Shown here piece after piece: positions 9,702 to 18,795 of a stretch of DNA of 64,000 nucleotides. Where the stretch lies: the NCBI RefSeq assembly GCF_028290625.1, contig NZ_JAQGJM010000013.1:29735-93734 (forward strand). The letters run 5' to 3'. Source of the DNA: Devosia sp. (GTDB taxonomy: Bacteria; Pseudomonadota; Alphaproteobacteria; Rhizobiales; Devosiaceae). A model generated the notes under the pieces. The model was not told where the DNA came from and did no database searches. It worked only from the letters and a program-made list of their open reading frames with translations. Position 1 is the first letter of the stretch. Each line of letters starts with the position of its first letter. A program made the translations under genes and the position numbers.

Positions 9702-11633
9702 TTGCCCGACAAGCCGCTTACCCCTCTGCTCGACACCGTATCGACGCCCGCCGACTTGCGCGCCATGCCGCGCGAAAATCTGCGCGCCCTGGCCGATGAA
9801 CTGCGCGCCGAAGTGATTGACGCGGTCTCGGTCACTGGCGGCCATCTGGGCGCCGGGCTCGGGGTGATCGAATTGACCGTGGCGCTGCACGCGGTGTTCG
9901 ACACGCCGCATGACCGCATCATCTGGGATGTCGGGCACCAGGCCTATCCGCACAAGATTCTCACCGGCCGGCGCGACCGCATCCGCACGCTGCGGCAGAA
10001 GGACGGGCTATCCGGCTTCACCCGTCGCGCCGAAAGCGAATACGATCCGTTCGGCGCGGGGCATTCGTCGACCTCGATTTCGGCCGGCCTCGGCATGGCC
10101 GTTGCCAGCGACTTGCAGGGCAAGAAGCGCAATGTGGTAGCGGTCATCGGCGACGGCGCCATGTCGGCCGGCATGGCCTATGAGGCGATGAACAATGCCG
10201 GCGCCATGGATGCGCGGCTGATCGTCATTTTGAACGACAACGACATGTCGATCGCCCCGCCCACCGGCGCGCTCAGCGCTTATCTGGCGCGGCTGGTGTC
10301 GAGCCCCACCTATCGAGGCATGCGCGAAACGGCCAAGACCGTCACCAAGAAACTGCCGCAGTTCTTTCACGAGCCGGCCCGCCGCACCGAGGAATTTGCC
10401 CGCTCCTTCTTCACCGGCGGCACGCTGTTCGAGGAACTGGGCTTCTACTATGTCGGCCCCATCGACGGGCACAATCTCGACCACCTGCTACCGGTGCTCG
10501 ACAATGTGCGCGATGCCGGCGATGGCCCCATCCTGGTCCATGTGGTCACCAAGAAGGGCAAGGGCTACGGCCCGGCCGAGGATTCCGCCGACAAGTATCA
10601 CGGCGTGTCCAAGTTCAATGTCATCACCGGCGCGCAGGCCAAGGCGCCCTCGAATGCGCCGTCCTATACGTCCGTGTTTGCCGAAAGCCTGATCCAGGAA
10701 GCCACCGACGATCCGCGCATTGTCGCGGTTACCGCCGCCATGCCTTCGGGCACCGGGCTGGACAAATTCGCCGAAATCTTCCCGGACCGCATTTTCGATG
10801 TCGGCATTGCCGAACAGCATGCCGTGACCTTCGCGGCCGGCCTCGCCACCGAAGGCATGAAGCCGTTCGTTGCCATTTACTCCACCTTCCTGCAGCGCGC
10901 CTATGACCAGGTCGTGCATGACGTGGCGATCCAGCATCTTCCGGTGCGCTTTGCCATCGACCGGGCGGGCTATGTGGGCGCCGACGGCCCCACCCATGCG
11001 GGTAATTACGACGCTGCTTATCTCGGCGCCATTCCGGGCATCGTGCAGATGGCCGCGGCCGACGAGGCCGACCTCAAGCACATGGTCGCCACCGCCACCG
11101 CCTATGACAATGGCCCCATAGCCTTCCGCTATCCCCGCGGTGACGGCATGGGCGTCGACATGCCCGTGCGCGGCATTGCGCTGCCGATCGGCAAGGGCCG
11201 CATCATGCGCCAGGGCGGCACCATCGCCATCCTCAGCTATGGCACGCGGCTGGGCGAAGTGCTCGCCGCCGCCGACAAACTGGCCGCTTTGGGCCTCAAT
11301 CCCACCGTCGCCGATGCGCGCTTCATGAAGCCGCTCGACGAGGAATTGATCGCCCAACTGGCACAAAATCACGATGTGCTGCTGAGTGTCGAGGAAGGCT
11401 CCATCGGCGGCTTCGGCAGCCACGTGGCAACCTTCCTCGCCAGCAACGGAATGCTCGATGGCAAGCTGCGCTTCCGCCCGCTGATGATCCCCGATCATTT
11501 CGTCGAGCATTCCAGCCAGGCCGACATGTATGCCGCCGCCGGCCTCGACCGGGCCGGGATCGTGGCGACCGCGCTGACCACGCTCGGTTACGACAGCGCG
11601 GCGCTTGAGGCAGCACTTGGCAAGATCAGCTAG
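9702..11633 (+). CDS. dxs: 1-deoxy-D-xylulose-5-phosphate synthase
   Basis: Dxs condenses pyruvate and glyceraldehyde 3-phosphate with thiamine diphosphate, the first step of the MEP isoprenoid pathway, in the cytoplasm. The 643-aa length is normal. The ThDP/Mg motif is [18 protein letters not shown]. The catalytic glutamate lies in [18 protein letters not shown], and HHxxK-type family segments such as [16 protein letters not shown] are present. Translation starts at a TTG following AAAGGATCGCCCGC. The gene stands alone between two spacers and ends with TAG. Confidence 0.97.
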   Translation: MPDKPLTPLLDTVSTPADLRAMPRENLRALADELRAEVIDAVSVTGGHLGAGLGVIELTVALHAVFDTPHDRIIWDVGHQAYPHKILTGRRDRIRTLRQKDGLSGFTRRAESEYDPFGAGHSSTSISAGLGMAVASDLQGKKRNVVAVIGDGAMSAGMAYEAMNNAGAMDARLIVILNDNDMSIAPPTGALSAYLARLVSSPTYRGMRETAKTVTKKLPQFFHEPARRTEEFARSFFTGGTLFEELGFYYVGPIDGHNLDHLLPVLDNVRDAGDGPILVHVVTKKGKGYGPAEDSADKYHGVSKFNVITGAQAKAPSNAPSYTSVFAESLIQEATDDPRIVAVTAAMPSGTGLDKFAEIFPDRIFDVGIAEQHAVTFAAGLATEGMKPFVAIYSTFLQRAYDQVVHDVAIQHLPVRFAIDRAGYVGADGPTHAGNYDAAYLGAIPGIVQMAAADEADLKHMVATATAYDNGPIAFRYPRGDGMGVDMPVRGIALPIGKGRIMRQGGTIAILSYGTRLGEVLAAADKLAALGLNPTVADARFMKPLDEELIAQLAQNHDVLLSVEEGSIGGFGSHVATFLASNGMLDGKLRFRPLMIPDHFVEHSSQADMYAAAGLDRAGIVATALTTLGYDSAALEAALGKIS

Positions 11634-11663
11634 GGCCTTCAGCGTTTAATCCCACCCCCCTCT

Positions 11664-11742
11664 CTTCCCGTGGGCTTGACCCGCGGGCCTTCACCAGCAC
11701 GGCACAAGCGGCCAATGGCCCGCGGGTCAAGCCTGCGGGAAG
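11664..11742. repeat. Dispersed palindromic repeat, family B copy 2
   Basis: CTTCCCGTGGGCTTGACCCGCGGGCC and GGCCCGCGGGTCAAGCCTGCGGGAAG face each other about 27 bases apart, just downstream of dxs. Compared with copy 1, the changes in the two arms are largely compensatory (GATC to GACC), which suggests selection or a mechanism that preserves the pairing. Confidence 0.88.
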
Positions 11743-11853
11743 AAAGCGGTGTGAAAGGCCACGAACCGGAAAATCAGCTTGCTATAAGGTTTTAGCGAGA
11801 CAATTAACCCGATTGAGATGCCGGGCGGCTATCACCAGCTCAGAGGTGATGTC

Positions 11854-12075
11854 ATGACGACGATTTCTGCGATGTCCAGCGGCGTAGCCGGCCTTCAGCG
11901 CGCAACGCAGCGGCTTGAGAAGAGCGCGGCCAGCATTGCCAACCCGAATTCGGGTGGCGACATGGCGGAGGACCTGATCAACGCCCTCATCGCCAAGCTC
12001 GATTTCGAAGCCTCGACCAAGATCATCAAGGTCGCCAGCGACATGCAGAAGTCGGCGATCGATATCCTGGCCTGA
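11854..12075 (+). CDS. Miniature flagellar rod/hook-like protein (73 aa)
   Basis: The start ATG at 11854 follows AGAGGTGATGTC, which is better than the track start at 11818. The 73-aa product begins MTTISAMSSGVAGLQRATQRLEKSAASIAN, like the N-terminal helix of axial flagellar proteins (FlgB/C/F/G/E: 'sAL..s.sGL.a...rl...a.NiAN'). It ends with LINALIAKLDFEASTKIIKVASDMQKSAIDIL, like their C-terminal helix ('emv.mi.aqraYeAnakvi.t.demm...l.l'). The whole middle domain is missing. I infer a stand-alone coiled coil made of the two axial helices. No other flagellar gene is nearby. Confidence 0.7.
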   Translation: MTTISAMSSGVAGLQRATQRLEKSAASIANPNSGGDMAEDLINALIAKLDFEASTKIIKVASDMQKSAIDILA

Positions 12076-12098
12076 GCCTTGATCCGATCGCCTGTCGC

Positions 12099-13247
12099 CT
12101 ACTTCCAGGTGAAGGCCCGGGTCACCGCATAGTTGAACACCGAGCTCATCACCGCGCCCGCAAGACCCGCCGCAAAGGTCTGGTGATCGAGATTATAGAT
12201 GCCACTCGCCACCGAGATATTGGCGATCCCGCCCAGCGCGCAGATGGCGTAAAACCCGATCAGCCCGAACACCAGCTTGCGGCCATGCAGGCGGCGATCG
12301 GCATAGGTCAGATTGTTGTTGAGCCAGAAATTCCAGGTCATCGCCACCATGGTGGCGGCGATCTGCGAGATCACGAAATTGGCGCCCAGCGAATAGGTGA
12401 ACAAGCCCAGCGTCGCCATGTGTACGACCACGCCGGTCACGCCCACGAGGCCAAACAGCAAAAAGCTCGGGGGCAGGATGCCACCGCTGAGCTTGGACGC
12501 CCACAGGCCGAGATACTGGATCACGATCAGCGGGTTCATCTTGCTCTCGCCGGCATGGCGCGGGCGGAACGTATAGGGCACTTCGGCAATCTGCAGCGGC
12601 TTGCCGGAGCGCGCCGAGGTCACGATCAGGTCGATCAGGATCTTGAAGCCGTCATTGGCCAGCTTGGGCGCGACATTCTCGAAGATGTCGCGGCGCACCA
12701 GGAAAAATCCGCTCATCGGATCGCTGATTGGCTGTCCGGCGATCATCGCCGCCATCTTGGTGGCGAGCCGGCTGCCCGACAGGCGCGTGGCGCTCAATCC
12801 GGTTGCGGCCGAGCCTTCGCCGGCAAAGCGTGTACCCACAACGAGATCTGCCCCCGCCAATGCCTTTTCCAGCATCTGCGGCAGGATGGCTTCGTCATGC
12901 TGCAAATCGGCGTCGATCACTGCCACATAAGGCGCCGATGTCGCCGCCATGCCCTCGACGCAAGCCGAGGACAATCCGCGACGCCCAAAGCGGCGGATAC
13001 AGCGCACATTGGCGTAAACGCGGGACATTTCATTGACGACTGCGGCGGTGCCATCGGGACTGTTGTCGTCGACGACGATCATCTCCCAGGCCGTCGCGCC
13101 AAGCGCAATCGCCAGTTTCTCGTATAGAAGCTCGATATTGCCCCGCTCGTTGAAGCTGGGGACAATCACCGCCAGTTGCGGCGGATGGCCGGTGGCGACG
13201 GGGTGGCGGAGGCTGTCAACTTTGGCTTGGCTACCGATTTCCGTCAT
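12099..13247 (-). CDS. Polyprenyl-phosphate glycosyltransferase (GT2, DPM1-like) fused to a GtrA domain
   Basis: Residues about 20-240 form a family 2 glycosyltransferase of the dolichyl-phosphate mannose synthase type (AVIVPSFNERGNIELLYEKL, DDNSPDGTAAVV, VIDADLQHDE for the metal/nucleotide site, then DPMSGFFLVRRDIF). About 255-382 is a GtrA membrane domain with four hydrophobic segments (LFGLVGVTGVVVHMATLGLF to AVTRAFTWK). Such fusions make a polyprenyl-phosphate sugar and may move it across the inner membrane. The track ORF begins 52 codons earlier; I prefer the ATG at 13247 because the homology starts just after it. It is divergent from a PIG-V-like gene that would use its product. Confidence 0.9.
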   Translation of the reverse strand: MTEIGSQAKVDSLRHPVATGHPPQLAVIVPSFNERGNIELLYEKLAIALGATAWEMIVVDDNSPDGTAAVVNEMSRVYANVRCIRRFGRRGLSSACVEGMAATSAPYVAVIDADLQHDEAILPQMLEKALAGADLVVGTRFAGEGSAATGLSATRLSGSRLATKMAAMIAGQPISDPMSGFFLVRRDIFENVAPKLANDGFKILIDLIVTSARSGKPLQIAEVPYTFRPRHAGESKMNPLIVIQYLGLWASKLSGGILPPSFLLFGLVGVTGVVVHMATLGLFTYSLGANFVISQIAATMVAMTWNFWLNNNLTYADRRLHGRKLVFGLIGFYAICALGGIANISVASGIYNLDHQTFAAGLAGAVMSSVFNYAVTRAFTWK

Positions 13248-13470
13248 GCAATTTCCGATACAGGTCGCGTTGTTTTGATCTGGCTGGCACCTAGCTGGCA
13301 AAAAGCACAGAAATAAGGATCGGTTGCATGCAAGTCTGCAATGGCTGCCCTGCGCAGGACGCAGGCGTCTATTTGCAACCATCCCCGTTGCGTCGGTTGA
13401 CAAGTGCTGTCCGGCGCGGCCAGTTCATTTGCGCCCAGTTCGCGCGTATCGAGGACCACACGTGCAGCAC

Positions 13471-14625
13471 ATGCTCCAGCCGGCCATCGCGACCAGCCGT
13501 TCCCGCGCTGCACTCATCTTCATCCTGCCCCTGCTGTTCCTCGTGATCGGCCTGGCGCTGCGGTTCCTTGCCTTCCGCGTCGCCCAGCCTGAGGCCGACC
13601 CGTCAGCTTTCATCACCGCCATGTGTCGCTGGGATTGCAGCTGGTACATCAAGATGGCGCAGACCGGCTACGATCCGTTCCCCGTCCCCAGCCGCATCAA
13701 TTCGGGGAACTGGGCATTTTTCCCGTTCTACCCGCTGCTCGTCGGCGCGGTCCGCCTGCTGCTGCCCTTCGCCACGCTCGTCACCGCCACCGGCCTGTCG
13801 CTGCTCACCACCTATACGGCGGCGGTCGTCGCCTGGCCGCTGTTCGACAAGGATCTGCGCGCTTTCACGCTGTACGCCGCCTTTCTGCTCAGCGGGCCGT
13901 TCTCGTTTTACTTCACCAGCTTTTTCACGGAGCCGATGTTCGTGCTGATGACGACAGTGGTCTTCGTCATGCTGAAGCGCTCCAATTATCTGGGTGCCGG
14001 CCTCGCCACGATCCTGCTGTCAGCCACCCGCATCGTCGGCGTCTTCGCCACGCTATCCATCGTCGTGCAGGCGGCGCTCGATCACCGGGCCAGCACCGGC
14101 TCCTGGCGCGGCCTGGTCGGCGCCTTTCTCAAGCGGCCCAACCTGCTGCTCGCCATATTCATCGCGCCGCTCGGGCTGTTCGCCTATATGGCCTTCCTCA
14201 ATTTTTACATCGGCGATGGCCTGGCCTTTCAGCACGTGCAGCGCTCCTGGGGTCGGCCGTTCGGCAATCCGCTGTTTTTCGTCTGGCAAGGCCTGACGTC
14301 CTGGCCCGACATGGGATTTTGGCCGACCACCTCGCAATGGCTGGCCATGGCCGCGGTGCTCGGCATCGTGCTGACCGTCGTGCTCGCCTGGCGCCGCCAA
14401 TGGGCCCAGGCCCTGTTCGCCTTCATCTCGCTGACCCTGCCATTATTTGCCGGGCTGGCATCGGTCATCCGCTTCACTGCTGCCATGGTGCCGGTCACCG
14501 TACTGGCCATGCAATTGCTGGCGTCGCGGCGTTGGCTGTTCGCGCTCGGCCTGCTCGCGATCCTGGTGTTGGGCTATGTCATCCCTCTGGCCTGGTTGGG
14601 TAACAACAATGTCCCTCTTGCCTGA
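13471..14625 (+). CDS. PIG-V-like integral membrane glycosyltransferase (GT-C fold)
   Basis: A 384-aa membrane protein with about eight to ten hydrophobic segments. After the first segment it shows MCRWDCSWYIKMAQTGYD and NWAFFPFYPLLVGAV. This is the WD-x-x-x-[FY]-x-x-I-A-x-x-GY pattern and following loop of PIG-V-type mannosyltransferases, which take a sugar from a lipid phosphate donor and act outside the cytoplasm. I chose the ATG at 13471 (MLQPAIATSRS), not the track start, because the hydrophobic region follows directly. It overlaps the next gene by 17 bases and is divergent from the GT2-GtrA gene. The acceptor is unknown. Confidence 0.82.
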   Translation: MLQPAIATSRSRAALIFILPLLFLVIGLALRFLAFRVAQPEADPSAFITAMCRWDCSWYIKMAQTGYDPFPVPSRINSGNWAFFPFYPLLVGAVRLLLPFATLVTATGLSLLTTYTAAVVAWPLFDKDLRAFTLYAAFLLSGPFSFYFTSFFTEPMFVLMTTVVFVMLKRSNYLGAGLATILLSATRIVGVFATLSIVVQAALDHRASTGSWRGLVGAFLKRPNLLLAIFIAPLGLFAYMAFLNFYIGDGLAFQHVQRSWGRPFGNPLFFVWQGLTSWPDMGFWPTTSQWLAMAAVLGIVLTVVLAWRRQWAQALFAFISLTLPLFAGLASVIRFTAAMVPVTVLAMQLLASRRWLFALGLLAILVLGYVIPLAWLGNNNVPLA

Positions 14626-15226
14626 TCCCAAGCCGGGCTCGCCGCGCTTTATCGCCACCTATGCGCTGGTCGCCGTGCTGGCGCTGCTCGAACTGGTCAT
14701 CGCCTGGCAGGCGATCCACCCCAACGTACCCGAGGCCTACCGCGCCTATTACATCGACCACACCACGACCTGCATGCGCCAGCCGGTGACGGGCGCTTAT
14801 GCGATGGGCGCCACGATCGACTTCCGCTCCGGCGGCGACGACACCAGGGAATTGCGCCCCTGCGGCTGGGAAGGCCCCGTAGGTAATGGCATGCATGCCC
14901 TGGGCGAGACTGCCCGCCTGCGCTTTGCCACCGGCGCCATCACCGCACCCATGACCCTGACCCTTGAGATGACCGCGATCGATATGGATGGTATGGCCGA
15001 TCAGCGGGTTGTGGTATCCGCCAACGGCACGCCGGTGGGTACCACCACCATTGCGCGCGGCAAGACGGTCACCGTGCCATTCGCAATTCCGGCGGGCATT
15101 GCGGCCGAGACCGGTCTACTCGATATCGTGATGGATTTTCCCGATGCGGTGAACAGCCGCCCCGGCGATTCTAACACCCGCAAGCGCTCGATCAAGCTGA
15201 CCGAGGCGACGCTAAGCCCAACCTAG
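14609..15226 (+). CDS. Membrane-anchored protein of unknown function in the glycosyltransferase locus
   Basis: The ATG at 14609 lies inside the end of the PIG-V-like gene (17-base overlap), so the two are probably translated together. The 205-aa product has one N-terminal transmembrane segment (FIATYALVAVLALLELVIAWQAI) and an exported domain. That domain includes two cysteines (TTTCMRQ, LRPCGWEG) and a beta-rich region (MTLTLEMTAIDMDGMADQRVVVSANGTPVGTTTIARGKTVTVPFAIPAG) that looks like a jelly-roll or carbohydrate-binding fold. I recognise no named family. Coupling to a GT-C enzyme suggests an accessory or acceptor role. Its TAG stop overlaps the opposing gene's stop. Confidence 0.75.
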   Translation: MSLLPDPKPGSPRFIATYALVAVLALLELVIAWQAIHPNVPEAYRAYYIDHTTTCMRQPVTGAYAMGATIDFRSGGDDTRELRPCGWEGPVGNGMHALGETARLRFATGAITAPMTLTLEMTAIDMDGMADQRVVVSANGTPVGTTTIARGKTVTVPFAIPAGIAAETGLLDIVMDFPDAVNSRPGDSNTRKRSIKLTEATLSPT

Positions 15227-15777
15227 TCGGGCAAGCGGTACCGCGAGGCGTTGCACTTGTTTCGTGTCCAATAGTCGCTGACGGGCTGGAACGAGCCGGT
15301 CGCCAGCTTTTGAATGCGGGCGGTAAACGCCATCGCCTGGCACTCATTCGTCCCCGCAACCACATGCACCATTTCGTGCAGCATGGTGGTCTGGCGCAGT
15401 TCATCCGCCCCCGGCGAAAAGAAGCGCGGACAGATGACCAGCGATACTGCGCCCTGCTGGATCGCCGGGGTCACATAGGCGGCGAAGCCGGAGCACAGCC
15501 CCCGTTCGCTCTCGTTGGTGACCAATTGCACATCGAGCGGCGCGCCCCAGAGCGAGGAGGCAAACCGCCGCTGCACCAGCGCATCATGATATTCCTGGGT
15601 TGGCACACCCATGCTCACGGCATCCAGACCCGGCAGCGCGCGCTCGAAGGTCCGCGCCGCCGCCCGCAAGGCGTTCTCGATCATGTCGTCTTGCTGGGCC
15701 TGGGCCGGCGTCAGCCCGAGCAGCAGCGCGATTGCCGCCGCCGCAAAACCCCGCACCGCCGCAAGATAGCGGCTCAC
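15223..15777 (-). CDS. Secreted zincin-like protein with HExxH motif, unknown function
   Basis: Translation starts at a GTG after GGAGATAGCGGC. The 184-aa product has a signal peptide (MSRYLAAVRGFAAAAIALLLGLTPAQA). The mature part carries TTMLHEMVHVVAGTNECQAMAFTARIQ, in which HEMVH fits the HExxH zinc-binding and catalytic motif, with E/C/H-rich sequence downstream. Two further cysteines (GLCSGF, VICPRF) could form a disulfide in the periplasm. I do not recognise the family, so a metallopeptidase is only a hypothesis. It lies 33 bases downstream of gapR on the same strand and meets the glycosyltransferase-locus gene end to end. Confidence 0.75.
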   Translation of the reverse strand: MSRYLAAVRGFAAAAIALLLGLTPAQAQQDDMIENALRAAARTFERALPGLDAVSMGVPTQEYHDALVQRRFASSLWGAPLDVQLVTNESERGLCSGFAAYVTPAIQQGAVSLVICPRFFSPGADELRQTTMLHEMVHVVAGTNECQAMAFTARIQKLATGSFQPVSDYWTRNKCNASRYRLPD

Positions 15778-15810
15778 GCCGCTATCTCCAACCGATGCGG
15801 GATCATGGGA

Positions 15811-16071
15811 TCAGTCCTCGCTCGGCGCCGCCACCATGCCGAGGGCCGACATATAGAGCTCCAGGATCGCTTCATGCTCCTGGCGCTCGCTGGCATCCTG
15901 CTTGCGGATACGCACGATCTCGCGGATCACCTTGGTATCGAAGCCATTGCCCTTGGCCTCGGCATAGATTTCCTTGATGTCGGCGGCGATGGCGGCCTTT
16001 TCTTCTTCCATGCGCTCGATCCGTTCGATGAACGCACGCAACTGGTCCTGGGCAACACTCTCTTCAGCCAT
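15811..16071 (-). CDS. gapR: GapR, DUF2312 chromosome-structuring DNA-binding protein
   Basis: The 86-aa protein ([59 protein letters not shown]) matches the highly conserved DUF2312 family. The best-known member, Caulobacter GapR, binds overtwisted DNA ahead of replication and transcription machinery. The N-terminal half is a long coiled coil with basic residues for DNA contact. I use the ATG at 16071, preceded by AAAAGGAC; the track's TTG at 16077 is the alternative. The gene is divergent from the DUF1036-pyk pair, an arrangement I associate with Hyphomicrobiales. Confidence 0.93.
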   Translation of the reverse strand: MAEESVAQDQLRAFIERIERMEEEKAAIAADIKEIYAEAKGNGFDTKVIREIVRIRKQDASERQEHEAILELYMSALGMVAAPSED

Positions 16072-16245
16072 CGACAAAGTCCTTTTCGGTTCAAGCCTGG
16101 GTTCAACCCTAGTGCGGGCTTCGGTTCAAGCGCTTTTGTGCCCAATCCACATGCCCGCTGCCACACCTGAACCCAATTCGGTCAAATCGAGCCGATAGCC
16201 ATTGACGCAACGCGCCCTTGCGCTCAAAAAGTGGCTTCGATCCCC

Positions 16246-16863
16246 ATGATTTCCGGCACGCTCTTGCACAAACTCCGTCTCGGCCTGACCCTTGTCGGCG
16301 CGCTGATTGCCAGCCTTGCGTTTTTTTCCCTGCCGGCCCGGGCTGATTTGCGCGTCTGCAACGAGACCGCCAATCCGCTGACCGTGGCGCTCGGCTACCG
16401 TGCCGAACGCGGCTGGATGAGCGAAGGCTGGTGGCAAACTCCGCCCGGCGATTGCCGGGTTTTGTATCAGGGCAATCTGGAGCGGCGTTTCTATTACGTC
16501 TTCGCGGCCGACGACATTGGCGGTGGCGCGTGGGACGGCTCGGTGTTCATGTGCACACGTGACGAAACCTTCACGATATTCGGGGTTGAGGATTGTCTCG
16601 CACGCGGTTATGAGCGCACCGGGTTCTTTGAAATCGATACACAAAACCGTAGTGACTGGACTCTACAACTAACCAACGATGGCGACGGCCCTGGCTCACA
16701 AGGGACTGACAGCCCGGAAGGCGACGATCCGACCTTCCTGGTCGATCCCGATGTTCCTGGCGCACCGCCGCTGCCGCCTGACGAAACGCCGATGGACGGC
16801 GTGCCCGACTTGCCACCCGATGACGCACCGATGGACGGTGGGCCACCACCGCCGAACAACTGA
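16246..16863 (+). CDS. Secreted DUF1036 protein with proline-rich tail
   Basis: The N-terminus (MISGTLLHKLRLGLTLVGALIASLAFFSLPARA) is a signal peptide. Residues about 35-150 form the DUF1036 domain (LRVCNETANPLTVALGYRAERGWMSEGWWQTPPGDCRVLYQG). The C-terminal 60 residues are acidic and proline-rich, with an internal duplication (LPPDETPMDG and LPPDDAPMDG). I use the first ATG rather than the GTG at 16231; neither has a clear ribosome binding site. The function of DUF1036 is not known to me. The gene ends 22 bases before pyk and is likely cotranscribed with it. Confidence 0.85.
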   Translation: MISGTLLHKLRLGLTLVGALIASLAFFSLPARADLRVCNETANPLTVALGYRAERGWMSEGWWQTPPGDCRVLYQGNLERRFYYVFAADDIGGGAWDGSVFMCTRDETFTIFGVEDCLARGYERTGFFEIDTQNRSDWTLQLTNDGDGPGSQGTDSPEGDDPTFLVDPDVPGAPPLPPDETPMDGVPDLPPDDAPMDGGPPPPNN

Positions 16864-16885
16864 CGACCAACCGGACGGAACCGCA

Positions 16886-18325
16886 ATGAGACGCATGAGA
16901 CGCGTAAAGATCGTCGCCACCCTCGGGCCCGCGAGCCACGACGAGCGGATGATCGAGGAGCTCGCCCGCGCCGGCGCCGACGTGTTCCGCATCAATATGA
17001 GCCACGCCAGCCACGAAGTGCTGCACCAGACCGTGGCGCGCATTCGCAATGTCGAAAAGACGCTGTCCCATCCGCTGGGCATCCTGGTCGATCTGCAGGG
17101 CCCCAAGCTGCGCGTGTGGAAATTTGTGGGCGGCTCCGTCCAGCTGGTTGCTGGCCAGAAATTCACCCTCGACAGTGACAACAACGACACCGGCAATACC
17201 GACCGCGTTTACCTGCCGCATCCCGAGATCATCGAGAGCGTTTCGGTGGGCGACCGCCTGCTGCTCGACGATGGCAAGCTGGCGCTCAAGGCCATCAAGG
17301 TGGGCAATGGCGCCATCGAGACCGAGGTCATCTATGGCGGCAAGCTGAGCGACAAGAAGGGCGTCTCCCTGCCCGATACGCTCCTGCCGACCGGCGCGCT
17401 GACCGAAAAGGACCATGCCGATCTGCTCGAAGGCCTCAAGGCCGAAGCCGATTGGATCGCCCTCTCCTTCGTGCAGCGTCCCGAAGACATCATCGATGTG
17501 CGCAAGATCGTCCAGGGTCGCGCCGGCGTCATGGCCAAGATCGAAAAGCCCCAGGCCATCGATCGCCTCGAGGAAATCATCAAGCTCAGCGACGCCATCA
17601 TGGTGGCCCGCGGCGACCTGGGTGTCGAGCTGCCGCTCGAAACCGTACCCGGCCTGCAAAAGCGCATGATCCGCATGGCGCGCCGGTATGGCAAGCCGGT
17701 GGTCGTCGCCACCCAGATGCTGGAATCCATGATCGTCTCGCCGGTGCCGACCCGCGCCGAAGTGTCGGACGTGTCGATCGCCGTGTTCGAAGGCGCCGAC
17801 GCCATCATGCTCTCGGCCGAATCCGCGTCGGGCGCCTATCCGGTCGAAGCCGTCTCGACCATGAACAAGGTTGCGGTGGCCGTCGAAGGCGACGCCAATT
17901 ATCGCGGCATCATTCGCGCTGCCCAGACCGAGCCTGAAGCCACCGCGGCCGACGCCATCTCGGCGGCGACCCGCCAGGTTGCCGAAACGCTCGACCTGGC
18001 CGCCATCGTCACCTACACCGCCTCTGGCTCCACCGGCATCCGCGCCGCCCGCGAGCGCCCGTCCAAGCCGATCATCGCGCTCTCGCCCAATCACCGCACC
18101 ATCCGCCGCCTGTCTGTGGTCTGGGGCATCCATTGCGTGCAGACCGAAGACGCCATCAGCCTCGAAGACATGGTCGACCGCGCCTGCGTCATCGCCTACC
18201 AGGAGGGCTTTGCCCGCCCCGGCGACCGCATCGCCATCACCGCCGGCGTTCCCCTGGGCACCCCCGGCGCCACCAACATGCTGCGCATCGCCTTCGTGCG
18301 CCAGGACGGCGCCGGCTCCAGTTGA
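16886..18325 (+). CDS. pyk: Pyruvate kinase
   Basis: Pyruvate kinase makes pyruvate and ATP from phosphoenolpyruvate and ADP. The 479-aa protein shows MRRVKIVATLGPAS, FRINMSHASHEVLHQ and the family signature GVMAKIEKPQAI, with K as the catalytic base region. It also shows ARGDLGVELPLE and ATQMLESMIVSPVPTRAEVSDV, with the C-terminal regulatory domain after about residue 350. The track ORF starts 69 codons early inside the DUF1036 gene. The ATG at 16886, after CGGACGGAACCGC, gives the normal N-terminus. A strong terminator follows. Confidence 0.96.
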   Translation: MRRMRRVKIVATLGPASHDERMIEELARAGADVFRINMSHASHEVLHQTVARIRNVEKTLSHPLGILVDLQGPKLRVWKFVGGSVQLVAGQKFTLDSDNNDTGNTDRVYLPHPEIIESVSVGDRLLLDDGKLALKAIKVGNGAIETEVIYGGKLSDKKGVSLPDTLLPTGALTEKDHADLLEGLKAEADWIALSFVQRPEDIIDVRKIVQGRAGVMAKIEKPQAIDRLEEIIKLSDAIMVARGDLGVELPLETVPGLQKRMIRMARRYGKPVVVATQMLESMIVSPVPTRAEVSDVSIAVFEGADAIMLSAESASGAYPVEAVSTMNKVAVAVEGDANYRGIIRAAQTEPEATAADAISAATRQVAETLDLAAIVTYTASGSTGIRAARERPSKPIIALSPNHRTIRRLSVVWGIHCVQTEDAISLEDMVDRACVIAYQEGFARPGDRIAITAGVPLGTPGATNMLRIAFVRQDGAGSS

Positions 18326-18350
18326 CAAGACTTTTCCATTAGACGGTCAA

Positions 18351-18376
18351 AGGCCCGCGCAAGCGGGCCTTTTTTT
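18351..18376 (+). terminator. Rho-independent terminator of pyk
   Basis: AGGCCCGC-GCAA-GCGGGCCT forms a perfect 8-bp stem with a 4-base loop, followed by a run of six T. It sits 25 bases after the pyk stop. Confidence 0.9.
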
Positions 18377-18385
18377 ACGCCTGCC

Positions 18386-18694
18386 TTAGCGCCGCGACGA
18401 GAACACGCGGTCGGCAATGCGTGTGTTGCGGCCCGCCACAATGCCGGGGATCAGCAGCGCATCGATCAGCCACCAAAGCCCGACGACGAACCACAGAAAG
18501 CCAAGAAATCCAAACGACACCAGCGTGAGCACCAGTGTCACCGCCGATAGCGCCAGCATCATAAAGCCGCTGATCGGTCGGCCAAGATAGAACCGGTGTG
18601 CGCCCACATAGCCGAGGAAAAACCACAGCAAATAGGCGACGAGCAGCGACTTCTTTTCGATATCGTATTGAGCCGAGGTCCGATCCATCGTCAT
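18386..18694 (-). CDS. TM2 domain protein
   Basis: A 102-aa protein with a short hydrophilic N-terminus and a TM2 domain. The first helix is KKSLLVAYLLWFFLGYVGAHRFYLGR (with the typical GxxGxHRFYLG ending). A second and third hydrophobic stretch end in GLWWLIDALLIPGIV, the WxxxDxxxI pattern of the family. It should sit in the inner membrane; its molecular role is unknown. The start follows GGAGAAGATGCA. It meets pyk tail to tail across the terminator. Confidence 0.9.
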   Translation of the reverse strand: MTMDRTSAQYDIEKKSLLVAYLLWFFLGYVGAHRFYLGRPISGFMMLALSAVTLVLTLVSFGFLGFLWFVVGLWWLIDALLIPGIVAGRNTRIADRVFSSRR

Positions 18695-18795
18695 TGCATC
18701 TTCTCCGTTTGCTCGAAGATGGCCCTAAACTCCCCAGGTTCAAGTCCTGCAGTTCAGACCGGACAGGCGTGCAGTGCGGCAGGGTTGGTTGCCGC

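Noticed and set aside
16679-16885. N-terminal extension of the pyruvate kinase ORF in the track
   Set aside because: It lies inside the DUF1036 gene in another frame, and pyruvate kinase homology begins exactly at the ATG at 16886.
16571-18328. 585-aa open frame antisense to pyk
   Set aside because: Asp/Gly/His-rich shadow with no recognisable domain; pyk on the other strand is certain.
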